The notes beneath the pieces were generated by a model. That model saw only the letters and a program-made list of their open reading frames with translations. It was not told the origin of the DNA and did not search any database. Of a stretch of 64,000 nt of DNA, positions 1 to 8,170 are shown piece by piece (within the stretch, counting starts at the first letter, position 1; each line of letters starts with the position of its first letter). Position numbers and translations under genes: made by a program. The DNA is from Gimesia maris (GTDB lineage Bacteria; Planctomycetota; Planctomycetia; Planctomycetales; Planctomycetaceae), in the NCBI RefSeq assembly GCF_008298035.1, contig NZ_CP042910.1:62001-126000 (forward strand), given 5' to 3'.

Positions 1-316
1 CATGTCCGCGTTTGCGTTGTTCCCAGTCATAATGCGACCCGCGATAGTACATGCGATACTTGTCGCCATCTTTGAGGATGCGCACGTAATAGCTGGTATT
101 GCCTTCCGCGGGCCCGTCATAGGTAATCGCGATATCCTGGGGTTGCGGATGATGCAGTTCCTGCCGCGCGTTGTCCAGACTGTGAATCATCCAGTCATCC
201 ACAAACAGCTCCCGCCGCGCCCCGATATGCTCTGGCTCTTCCGCAGCCACCGGCACAGCAGACCACAACAACAGACAGCACAAAACCAGAGACCACAACC
301 TCAGACAACTTCGCAT
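1..316 (-). CDS. Exported protein, 3' end beyond window; possible five-bladed-propeller glycosidase family
   Basis: The first 105 codons of a gene that runs off the left edge. It begins MRSCLRLWSLVLCCLLLWSA, a signal peptide with an Ala-x-Ala-type site near residue 25 (PVAAEEPE). The mature part opens with RRELFVDDWMI. Planctomycete exported proteins with an (R)ELFVDD(Y/W)LI opening are often annotated as GH32-like or sialidase-like propellers; that family link is from memory and the catalytic part lies outside the window. The ATG at 316 is preceded by TTGAGGAGCCTGTG, a good ribosome binding site. The leader and signal-peptide codons closely match those of the next gene upstream (stop at 435), suggesting duplication of the expression and export signal. 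No in-frame stop is seen in the visible part. Confidence 0.75.
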   Translation of the reverse strand, partial: MRSCLRLWSLVLCCLLLWSAVPVAAEEPEHIGARRELFVDDWMIHSLDNARQELHHPQPQDIAITYDGPAEGNTSYYVRILKDGDKYRMYYRGSHYDWEQRKRGH

Positions 317-360
317 CACAGGCTCCTCAAAATAACAGACGGCCAGAAACAACGCTCCCT

Positions 361-413
361 ATATGAAACGGTTCCTTCCAGTCTGACAGAGCCGGCACTG
401 GTTTTCAAATGGA
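361..413 (-). repeat. Leader repeat copy A
   Basis: A 53-nt block that matches 1528-1580 at 51 positions. It lies about 45 nt upstream of the ATG at 316 and begins just after the end of the preceding gene (stop at 435). The second copy sits at the same distance from the start of that gene. It is probably the promoter or 5' leader region; no convincing -35/-10 pair could be assigned. Confidence 0.85.
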
Positions 414-434
414 ATAAACGAACTCGCCTATTTC

Positions 435-1484
435 TCATTGAGGTTCGTTAGACTTTTTCTTGGGAGCCACAGGTGGGGGACCATAATACAATGGCTCGAC
501 AGGACCGGTTGGTTTTCCTGCATCGTCGGACACATAAGAGACACCTTTGATTGTGTCAACGATCATCATGCCATCTGAAAATGGAACAACTAAATCAGCG
601 GGTTTGACTTTTCCTTGTTCAATGCGTGTGATCTTTATTTCCAGGGTAGAGATACTTTGAGGTAAAGATGAGGTCATCGTATCCTCCCGAATTTCTACTG
701 GCATCCAGACATCTTCTACAAGCTTGCTTTTGGATACCGTAAATCGCTCGATGCGATAGCTTGGCTTTCGCTCCAAGCCGGGGAATTCTCTCCAGCGTGA
801 TTCACCCCGGATGGGAAGAAAACCCCGCTCCGGGTCAAGAATCATTTTTCGGCTTCCATATGGTTTGTTAGTCCAGTAAGGCTGGTACTTTACAGTAAGT
901 TGTACTTTTCCACTGTCCACGGGTGCCCGGATTTCAAAACTCGCTTTGCGATCAATCATATCCTGAAACAGGTATTCGGATTTGTCAGGATATTCACCGC
1001 GTAACCAGTAGATATAATGATTGTCACTGATAACGCGATCATGTACTCTATCAATCCTGCCAAAAGAGTGTGTTTTATTAATAATTGTTCCACGTGTGAT
1101 GCGCTGTTGAGCGTCATAACTGTCAGAAACCCATTGATTTGCTTCTTCTTCATCAGGGCGAAACATATCTGAGTCGATCCGGTATGAGTCTTCGAGCAAC
1201 CAGTGTCGACATCTTCTGAAGGGAGTCTTTGTACGCAATTTTCCAGGCTGTTCATTCTTGTTTTCATAGATCAGCCCGGTCAGGTCGACTTCATAATAGA
1301 GATTCTTTGCATGCTCCAGTCGACGTGCAAACGCTTTGAGGATCAACGCTTTCTGTTCAGCCGGTTTCAGTTCGCTGAATTCTTTGATGTCTATTGTGAT
1401 CGGTTGTGGCTCTTCCGCAACTGCTGATACCGCGGAGAACAGACAACACAATGTCAGGCAACGCAACCTCAGACAACTTTTCAT
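435..1484 (-). CDS. Exported hypothetical protein (349 aa)
   Basis: Begins MKSCLRLRCLTLCCLFSAVS and continues to VAEEPQ, a signal peptide nearly identical in layout to that of the gene at 1-316. The start at 1484 is chosen because GAGGAGTCTGTG precedes it; an upstream in-frame extension to 1565 reads through the repeated leader and has no such site. The mature protein is mixed alpha/beta with a C-terminal stretch FSDGMMIVDTIKGVSYVSDD and a Pro/Lys-rich tail. Planctomycetes encode many exported proteins ending in a similar 'pfpdGt.V.D...G..Y.v' segment; some resemble LolA-fold lipoprotein carriers, but I cannot assign a function. A distant likeness in style to the protein at 7179-8096 is visible (exported, similar length, FRKKDGF/DPERGFLP-like segments). 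Confidence 0.8.
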   Translation of the reverse strand: MKSCLRLRCLTLCCLFSAVSAVAEEPQPITIDIKEFSELKPAEQKALILKAFARRLEHAKNLYYEVDLTGLIYENKNEQPGKLRTKTPFRRCRHWLLEDSYRIDSDMFRPDEEEANQWVSDSYDAQQRITRGTIINKTHSFGRIDRVHDRVISDNHYIYWLRGEYPDKSEYLFQDMIDRKASFEIRAPVDSGKVQLTVKYQPYWTNKPYGSRKMILDPERGFLPIRGESRWREFPGLERKPSYRIERFTVSKSKLVEDVWMPVEIREDTMTSSLPQSISTLEIKITRIEQGKVKPADLVVPFSDGMMIVDTIKGVSYVSDDAGKPTGPVEPLYYGPPPVAPKKKSNEPQ

Positions 1485-1527
1485 CACAGACTCCTCTTGA
1501 ACCAATCGGACAGAATCAGCGTTCCCT

Positions 1528-1580
1528 GTATGAAACGGTTCCTTCCAGTTTGACAGAGCCGGCACTGGTTTTCAAATGGA
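1528..1580 (-). repeat. Leader repeat copy B
   Basis: Second copy of the 53-nt leader block (first copy 361-413, differing at two positions), upstream of the gene starting at 1484. Similarity continues more weakly through the next 10 nt (8 of 10 identical), is lost, then resumes at the ribosome binding site and signal-peptide codons. Confidence 0.85.
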
Positions 1581-1606
1581 TTGTAGCTGGAACAGGAAAT
1601 TGTCTA

Positions 1607-2119
1607 TCAGGATATAGGCCAGTGTTTCTCGAACAGTAGTTGCAGCAGGGGGTCCTGATAATCCGCGGGGCACCAGTCTGCCGGCGGGTTCATTTCTTCC
1701 AGATCACTCCAGACTTGTGTTCTGAACTGTTGCCAGTCCTCAAATTCCCAGTTCTGATGGGTTACGACGCTCGGAAATTCCCAACGGGATTGGACATCGA
1801 TGCGGCGCTCGCGAATTTTCTTCCCGGTATTCCAGCCGGAAGACATGTGCTGGCAGAAACTGCGGGCCAGAGATTCACAAACCGCTTCACGCAATTGACC
1901 TGCTGCGTGCGCATCGAGGTAAAACGTTTGAATGAGATGCTGCAGGCAGATTTCTTTGGCTGCATCACCCTCCGCTGTTTTTCGAATTGTACCCAGCAGT
2001 TTTCCGAACGATTCCCCTTTCCGCAGCATGACGAACTGAAACACATCGTTCTCACCCTGTGTCCCAATGATCGACCGCAGCCGCTCTGGCCAGCCTGCAC
2101 TCCATACAGAAGTATTCAT
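1607..2119 (-). CDS. Hypothetical protein (170 aa)
   Basis: A soluble protein with no signal peptide or membrane segment. It starts MNTSVWSAGWPERLRSIIGT after GGAGTGAGAGATCAAG, a plausible ribosome binding site. The sequence is rich in Trp (SGWNTGKKI, NWEFEDWQQF, PADWCPADY) and mostly helical in appearance. I do not recognise the family. It lies 165 nt downstream of the FAD monooxygenase on the same strand; a link between them is possible but not supported by overlap or spacing. Confidence 0.65.
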   Translation of the reverse strand: MNTSVWSAGWPERLRSIIGTQGENDVFQFVMLRKGESFGKLLGTIRKTAEGDAAKEICLQHLIQTFYLDAHAAGQLREAVCESLARSFCQHMSSGWNTGKKIRERRIDVQSRWEFPSVVTHQNWEFEDWQQFRTQVWSDLEEMNPPADWCPADYQDPLLQLLFEKHWPIS

Positions 2120-2284
2120 CTTGATCTCTCACTCCTGGTTAATGTCAATCTGGCTTTGAATGTATGGATCAATGCATCCTGTTTTCCCAGCTGAAAACAC
2201 CTCCTTCCGGCAGCGAATCTACCCTCGAAAGGCGCAGTATGTAAAGCTCTTGGGCGCGGTGGTGCATCCGGATTTCGGTCTCTG

Positions 2285-3424
2285 TTAAATCGGTTCATCG
2301 AAGGCCTTCGCAATGGAACTGGCCAACTGTTCGAGGGAATAAAATTTCGTGGCGACATCGCGGATGTGGGCGACGGTGGCGGATTTGATGAACATCATTT
2401 TGGCCAGATGACGTGAGTCGTTCTGCGTGCTCTCCACACGGTGTTTGCGGCGTTTGACATACAGTGACAGTGCATGTTCTATAAACTCGTTGTTCGTCCG
2501 CGAGAGTTCATCCGCAAGCACGGCGGCGGACTCCATTGCCATCGACGCGCCAATGCCCGCGGTCGGCAGGAAACCGGCGGCAGCATCGCCCAGCAGCACC
2601 ACACGGCCGCGCGCCCATTCTCGGGAGCGGACGTCGGAGAGTTTCCAGAAAAACAGGTCTTCGCTGTCATCGGGCAGCGCGGCCAGGCAGGTGTCAGTCA
2701 GTTCCCCCATGCCGCCAAACTGCGCGCGGATGCGGTCTCTTCGACCCGGGCTCTGTTCGCCGAACTCCCCGGCCACCGGTGCGCCGGCATACACGCCGGC
2801 TCCGTCTCTGGTCGGGTAGATGCCGAAGAAACGGCCCGCGCCCCAGTGTTCGATGAACGTTTCCCGTGGCAGCTGCGCGGGATCGACCCACCAGACCCAG
2901 CCTCCCCAGTGCGTGTGATAATAAGGCTGTTCGCCGAACACCTGCTGGCGAACTTTGGAATGCAGGCCGTCCGCGCCTACCACCAGGTCGAAGGTTTCAA
3001 TCTTACCATCACTGAACTGAACGGCAACTTCGTCTCCCGTTTGACTTATCGATTGAAAAGTTGTGTTGAACCGCAGGTCGACGCCGTCGAGTGCAGAATG
3101 CAGCAGCTTCACCAGTTGCGGACGCGTGCAGCTTAGATTGGGTCCAAAACGATCCGCGATGGGCGCCATCGACCAGTGCTTGACGAGTTCGCCGTGATTG
3201 TCGCGGACTTCGTAATCTTTGCACTCCACACAGTCGGCGGCGAATTTTTCGTACAGACCCAGTCCATGCAGCACCCGATAACCGAGGGGCCAGAGCCCCA
3301 GCATGTAACCCGCGTGATCGAAGTTGGCCGCCCTTTCAATCAGCGTCGGCTGCAGACCCCGCTGTTTGAGTAACGCGGCCAGAGTCATGCCACCAATGCC
3401 GGCGCCGATAATCAAAATCCGCAT
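2285..3424 (-). CDS. FAD-dependent monooxygenase (PHBH/UbiH-like fold)
   Basis: A 379-aa flavoprotein of the group A monooxygenase superfamily (PF01494-like). Visible motifs are the N-terminal dinucleotide-binding glycines (MRILIIGAGIGGMTLAALL, GxGxxG at residues 7-12), the middle VVGADGLHSKVRQ (the conserved DG motif that contacts FAD and NAD(P)H), and VVLLGDAAAGFLPTAGIGAS (the GD motif holding the FAD ribityl chain). Length fits the family. Such enzymes hydroxylate or epoxidise aromatic or isoprenoid substrates; substrate cannot be told here. The ATG at 3424 follows AGGTGAT. No pathway neighbours are present. Confidence 0.9.
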   Translation of the reverse strand: MRILIIGAGIGGMTLAALLKQRGLQPTLIERAANFDHAGYMLGLWPLGYRVLHGLGLYEKFAADCVECKDYEVRDNHGELVKHWSMAPIADRFGPNLSCTRPQLVKLLHSALDGVDLRFNTTFQSISQTGDEVAVQFSDGKIETFDLVVGADGLHSKVRQQVFGEQPYYHTHWGGWVWWVDPAQLPRETFIEHWGAGRFFGIYPTRDGAGVYAGAPVAGEFGEQSPGRRDRIRAQFGGMGELTDTCLAALPDDSEDLFFWKLSDVRSREWARGRVVLLGDAAAGFLPTAGIGASMAMESAAVLADELSRTNNEFIEHALSLYVKRRKHRVESTQNDSRHLAKMMFIKSATVAHIRDVATKFYSLEQLASSIAKAFDEPI

Positions 3425-3877
3425 ATCACCTTCTCACCTTAAAAGGGGCCCATGATCCAGTTTGCGCATTTGTGTACTGTAGCAGACCGGCGCCTTCCCG
3501 TGCGAGAAAAATCGGGAAAATGACCCCGTAAAGTCGCCATGATCAACGGGTTCACTCTATTCTTCTGTGATCAAATCGGAAGGGACAAACATTGTGAGCG
3601 CGCCGACTGCGGTTATCAAAGACGGATGGGACCACTTTCTTTATGAAATATACCGAGAAGCTTCACGACTTATTCATCACAAATTTAACAAAGCAGGAAA
3701 CCTGAAGAGAGTGCGAAATTCTTCTCTGTGCTGCTGTTTCCCGAGGGTTTGAGGAGTGATACACTCGAGAGCAGAGCTTTGTAGAAATGATGAAACTGTA
3801 ACGCAGGCTGCAAAGCCATACGATTCCGAACAGGTCGACTTTGACACTGACTGATTCCGCAGCAGGAACGATTACGC
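3425..3877. other. Intergenic region between divergent genes
   Basis: 453 nt separating the FAD monooxygenase (minus) from the PQQ propeller gene (plus). It should hold promoters in both directions. I found no strong -35/-10 pair, inverted repeat or convincing small gene; a 61-codon open frame at 3567-3752 has no ribosome binding site and no recognisable product. Confidence 0.5.
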
Positions 3878-6800
3878 ATGAAAAACCTGAGAGCCATTCT
3901 ATTGTTTATTACGTGTTGTCTGGCAGTCTGTCAGGTGGAACAACGGATGCAGGCAGCCGACTGGCCCGCATACCGGGCCGACGCGCAGCGGAGCGGGTTC
4001 ACAACCGACGACCTGCCTGGAGAACTGGCGCTGCAGTGGCGTATTCAGAATTCGCATGCCATTCAGTCCGCCTGGCCTCGCAGTACGCGATTGACTTATG
4101 ACCGTGTGAATCATTGTGTCATCGCCGATGATCGGGTTTTCTTTGGCGACAGTGCGACCGGAAAAATTCAGGCGGTCGACCTGCAGACCGGAAAACCAGT
4201 GTGGGAATATTTTACCGAAGGTCCCGTGCGTTTTGCCCCCACGGTCTGGCAGGATCAACTGCTGGTGACCAGTGATGACGGTTTTCTTTATGCTTTGAGT
4301 CTTGCAGAGGGAAGCCTGTTGTGGAAACATCGGGGCGGCCCGCGTGCGGAGATGGTCGTGGGCAACGAACGTGTGATCTCCAAATGGCCGGCCCGTGGCG
4401 CGGCAGTCGTCGTCGATGATACCGTGTACTATGCTGCGGGAATCTGGCCCAGCGATGGTATCTTTCTGCACGCTTTGAACGCGAAAACGGGAAAGCCGGT
4501 CTGGTCGAACACGGATTCAGGCCAGATTTATATGCCGCAACCACACGGGGGCGCCGATGCCAACAGCGGCATCTCGGCTCAAGGGTATCTGGCCGTGGCC
4601 GGAGATCATCTGCTGGTGCCCGCTGGTCGTGCCGTGCCTGCGTCGATGAATCGCCTGAACGGTCAGTTCGAATATTTTCACCTGCAGAAAAACCGGGCAC
4701 AGGGGGGCGGCGATACGATTGTGGCCGGCGATCTGTTTCTGAACAGCGGCGTGGTATTTAAAGCAGCCGACGGGGAAGCCATCGCCAAGTCAACACCTGG
4801 TCCCACAGTGGCGACACCAGATGGCCTGGTACAGGCGAGCCGGGGAAGCATTTCACGCTATCAATGGATCGACACGGAAAGCCCGGACCGCAAAGGCAAG
4901 CTGGTGCGAGGAAAAGCCTTAAAACAGATCTGGACCGTGAAGCAGACACAGCCCAGTGCCGCTCTGATTATCGCGGGTGATAAAATTGTATCCGGAGCAA
5001 ACGGACTGGTTGAGACCATTGATCTGGAAAACGGTAAGCCACTGTGGTCCACGCCGGTGAAGGGAACCGCTTACGGACTGGCGGCCAGCAACGCACGACT
5101 GCTGGTCAGCACCGATCACGGAACGGTCTATGCATTTGGTGATAAAACGGCGGTACCCGCTACGGGTAACGACGAACAAGTAGTGAAGTCTCCATACCCC
5201 ACTGATTCTGCAGCTGCCCGGGCGGCCGCTGAAATCATCAAACGAACCGGCATTGAGAAAGGTTATTGTTTTGATGTAGGCTGTGGTGATGGCGCCTTAG
5301 CGTATGAACTGGCGACCCGCACGCAGTTGCGGATTATCGCCATTGAAGCTGACCCGGAGCTGGTCGCGCTGGCACGGCAGAAGCTGACGGCGGCAGGCGT
5401 GTATGGATCGTGCGTCACAGTGCTGCAGCGGTCGCTGGATCAAACCAATACGCCGAATAAAGTCGCCAACCTGGTCGTCTCCGGGAGATCCCTTTCAGAG
5501 GACCCCGCCACACTTTCCCAGCAGGAACTCAAACGCTTGCAGCGCCCTTATGGCGGCGTGATCTGTCTGGGGAAACCGGGCGCATTGAAAATCGAGAAGC
5601 GGGGCGCGATTGCAGGTGCCGGCGAATGGACGCATCAGTACGCGGACGCTGCCAACACGCTATGCAGTAACGATAAACTGGTTAACGGCCAGCTAAGCAT
5701 GTTGTGGTATCGGGATTTCGATTTCGTCATTCCTTCGCGGCACGGACGCGGTCCTGCCCCTTTGTACTCAAAAGGGCGTCTGTTTCATGAGGGTAATCAT
5801 GGTCTGCTGGCAGTCGATGCGTATAACGGTCATGAACTGTGGCGATTTAAAATCGAGGGCGTGCTGGCCGCCTACGATGGGGATGAATTGATGGGCGCTT
5901 CGGGAACAGGCAGCAATTATTGCCTGGGAGGTGATTCCGTATTTATCCGCCACGAAGAACACTGTTATCAACTGGATGCTGCGACGGGAGAACTGCTGCA
6001 TACATTCGATGTCCCTCCCTCCGAAGATTCCAAAGCAGAGAAAACGAAACAACCATGGGGATATATTGCCTGGCACGACGGTATGTTAATTGGCACCGCC
6101 GCAGATCCGAATCATGTGGTCGCTTTTCGCTATCGTGCGACGACCGGAGATATGACGAAACAGTTGACCGAATCAACGCGGCTGTTCGCCTTTGATACCA
6201 AAACCCGGAAACTGAAATGGCAATACGAGCCGAAAGATTCGATTCGACACAACGCGATTGCGATTGCCAACGAGAAACTCTATCTCATTGATCGTCCGCT
6301 GGCCGATTTTGATCGCACGAAAGAGACGCGCAATAAACCGATTCCTAAAACTGCTAAACATGCCACCGGTCAACTGTTATGCCTGAGCATCCATGATGGC
6401 TATGTCTTGTGGAAAAACAAGGAAGACATCTATGGCACGATGATCGCCGTCAGTGCCGAAAACGATGCCCTGCTGATGAGCTATCAGCCAACGAGTTTCA
6501 AACTCTCCTCTGAAAAGGGGGGCCGGTTGAGTGTCTTCAACAGCACGACGGGAGAAAAAACCTGGGAGGCGAAAGCCAACTACAGATCGCGGCCGCTGAT
6601 TAACGGAAAAACCGTGTATGCCCAGGGCGGCGCCTGGAATCTGAAATCGGGCAAGCCTCAGCCTTTCAACTTCAAACGTTCTTACGGCTGTGGCATTCTT
6701 GCCAGTTGCGAAAACATGATGTTCTTCCGGTCGGCGACGCTGGGGTATTTCGACTTCAATAAAAATGACAGCATCGAAAACTACGGAGGCGTCCGGCCCG

Positions 6801-6922
6801 GCTGCTGGATCAATGCGATCCCTGCCGGTGGTCTGGTCCTCGTCCCCGATGCCTCCGCCGCCTGCAGTTGCAGTTATCTGAATAAGTCCTGGTTCGCGCT
6901 GGAAACACAGACGGCGAAATAG
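3878..6922 (+). CDS. Exported PQQ-type beta-propeller protein with inserted methyltransferase-like domain
   Basis: A 1014-aa protein starting MKNLRAILLFITCCLAV with a signal peptide ending near MQAADWPAYR. Repeated blade motifs typical of PQQ/BamB-like propellers are visible on both sides (AVDLQTGKPVWEYF, ALNAKTGKPVWSN, TIDLENGKPLWSTP; later AVDAYNGHELWRFK, AFDTKTRKLKWQY, VFNSTTGEKTWEA). Between the two propeller halves, about residues 440-570, is a Rossmann-like methyltransferase segment with YCFDVGCGDGALAYELATR (motif I) and IIAIEADPEL (motif II acid). The role is unknown; quinoprotein-like propellers bind cofactors or act as scaffolds. An SAM-dependent domain in an exported protein is odd, since SAM is cytosolic, so it may be a degenerate or nucleotide-binding relic. 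ATG follows AGGAACGATTACGC. Confidence 0.85.
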   Translation: MKNLRAILLFITCCLAVCQVEQRMQAADWPAYRADAQRSGFTTDDLPGELALQWRIQNSHAIQSAWPRSTRLTYDRVNHCVIADDRVFFGDSATGKIQAVDLQTGKPVWEYFTEGPVRFAPTVWQDQLLVTSDDGFLYALSLAEGSLLWKHRGGPRAEMVVGNERVISKWPARGAAVVVDDTVYYAAGIWPSDGIFLHALNAKTGKPVWSNTDSGQIYMPQPHGGADANSGISAQGYLAVAGDHLLVPAGRAVPASMNRLNGQFEYFHLQKNRAQGGGDTIVAGDLFLNSGVVFKAADGEAIAKSTPGPTVATPDGLVQASRGSISRYQWIDTESPDRKGKLVRGKALKQIWTVKQTQPSAALIIAGDKIVSGANGLVETIDLENGKPLWSTPVKGTAYGLAASNARLLVSTDHGTVYAFGDKTAVPATGNDEQVVKSPYPTDSAAARAAAEIIKRTGIEKGYCFDVGCGDGALAYELATRTQLRIIAIEADPELVALARQKLTAAGVYGSCVTVLQRSLDQTNTPNKVANLVVSGRSLSEDPATLSQQELKRLQRPYGGVICLGKPGALKIEKRGAIAGAGEWTHQYADAANTLCSNDKLVNGQLSMLWYRDFDFVIPSRHGRGPAPLYSKGRLFHEGNHGLLAVDAYNGHELWRFKIEGVLAAYDGDELMGASGTGSNYCLGGDSVFIRHEEHCYQLDAATGELLHTFDVPPSEDSKAEKTKQPWGYIAWHDGMLIGTAADPNHVVAFRYRATTGDMTKQLTESTRLFAFDTKTRKLKWQYEPKDSIRHNAIAIANEKLYLIDRPLADFDRTKETRNKPIPKTAKHATGQLLCLSIHDGYVLWKNKEDIYGTMIAVSAENDALLMSYQPTSFKLSSEKGGRLSVFNSTTGEKTWEAKANYRSRPLINGKTVYAQGGAWNLKSGKPQPFNFKRSYGCGILASCENMMFFRSATLGYFDFNKNDSIENYGGVRPGCWINAIPAGGLVLVPDASAACSCSYLNKSWFALETQTAK

Positions 6923-7007
6923 TTTTTCGAAACAGAGCAGGAATTCTCCACCGCCGGAGACTTCTCGCGAGAACAGGTTCGCTTTTTAAACGCAGCAATA
7001 CGAGAAG

Positions 7008-7024
7008 AACCCTCATGGAGGGTT
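7008..7024. other. Hairpin downstream of the propeller gene
   Basis: A 7-bp inverted repeat, AACCCTC (7008-7014) and GAGGGTT (7018-7024), with an ATG loop, flanked by GAAG/CTTC that could extend the stem past a short bulge. It lies 86 nt after the stop of the propeller gene and 155 nt before the next start. There is no U-rich tract immediately after it, so it is at best a weak terminator. Confidence 0.4.
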
Positions 7025-7178
7025 CGCTTCTACATTAAAATATTCAGGGTAGAAACGGTCTTGTTGCGGTAAGATCGATTCTGGTACACTGAGCCCCCCT
7101 GCATACGATCGAAAGTGTTGAACTGTTCCATCGTACTATTACAGGTCTGGCATCTTACCAGACGGGGGGGATTCTCTG

Positions 7179-8096
7179 ATGTATTATCGCTTAACGACAT
7201 GTGTTTGCCTGCTCTCACTCTGTTGTTCGACGGCTGTTGCTGAAGGACCAGTCTCCACCGAGGATCAGGACGCTCTTGATAAGCTCGTCAAAATCAGTTC
7301 TGAAGTAACAACGCAGCTCCGCAGTTATACAGCCCAAGGGCGCTTCCGGGAATATGACATTGCAGGTGATGACTTTCCTCTGTTGAGGGAAGCGAAAATT
7401 ACAGCGAAGTGCAACGGGGCGCGATATTATCTCAACCTGGAATTTACGACTCTTCAGGAACCATATCAGCGTCGTGCGATTCCGCAGGAAGCGTATCAAC
7501 GCCGCGTGATTCTGTTTGATGGCAGTACACTTGCGAGCAGTTATTTCTCACCGCGAATTTCTGTGACCGGGGCCGCTGGCGAGCTGTTTCCTGCCCGTGC
7601 TTCGCGATCAGGCATTGTGTCTCCGCAGATCTTTCATTTTCCCTGGGATATCGCCCACCTCGATCGGGAAGCCTGCTACCCTCTCATGGTAATCGAAAAC
7701 CTGGGTCGTGACAGGCTTTTCTGTTCCTATACACCACAAGGAGACATCGCAGCAGGATATCTGGTTGGCAGACAGGGGAAGGCAGGAAAAGTCGATTTGC
7801 TGTTTCGAAAAAAAGACGGTTTTCATTTAGGCAGCTATCGCTGTGAAAACCCGCAGGGAAAACTGATGACGTCGCATGATTTAGACTGGACGCAAATCGA
7901 TGGTATCTGGTGCGTCAAGAAGATGATTGAGGTCTCCTACATCGCCCACAAAAAGTGGGAGCTGGAATTCAATACGATCAAGCCGAATGCCACTATTGAG
8001 GAGAGTACGTTTGCATTGGAGGCACTCGATCTACCTGCCCGGTCACGGATCATCGAGCGGGGGCCGGTAACACGCCTCACCCGCGTCGCAGAGTAA
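7179..8096 (+). CDS. Exported hypothetical protein (305 aa)
   Basis: Starts MYYRLTTCVCLLSLCCSTAVAEG, a clear signal peptide. The mature part is a mixed alpha/beta protein with LDKLVKISSEVTTQLRSY near its start and a long beta-rich body (RQGKAGKVDLLFRKKDGF, THDLDWTQIDGIWCVKK). The layout recalls LolA/LolB-like exported proteins common in planctomycetes, but no diagnostic motif is present and I assign no function. It includes a local near-repeat of two QRR-containing segments (YQRRAIPQEAYQRRVI around residues 95-112). It is convergent with the next gene (74-nt gap). Confidence 0.75.
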   Translation: MYYRLTTCVCLLSLCCSTAVAEGPVSTEDQDALDKLVKISSEVTTQLRSYTAQGRFREYDIAGDDFPLLREAKITAKCNGARYYLNLEFTTLQEPYQRRAIPQEAYQRRVILFDGSTLASSYFSPRISVTGAAGELFPARASRSGIVSPQIFHFPWDIAHLDREACYPLMVIENLGRDRLFCSYTPQGDIAAGYLVGRQGKAGKVDLLFRKKDGFHLGSYRCENPQGKLMTSHDLDWTQIDGIWCVKKMIEVSYIAHKKWELEFNTIKPNATIEESTFALEALDLPARSRIIERGPVTRLTRVAE

Positions 8097-8170
8097 ATAT
8101 CGCAGGTCGCCACCCAGCGGTATTGCAAATTAAAGAAGCTGACATTCATCTGCTCAATGCCGCGCGGTTA

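Noticed and set aside
2116-2358. An 80-codon minus-strand frame spanning the gap after the FAD monooxygenase
   Set aside because: It overlaps the end of that gene, is Arg/Pro-rich in the way of a wrong frame, and has no start signal.
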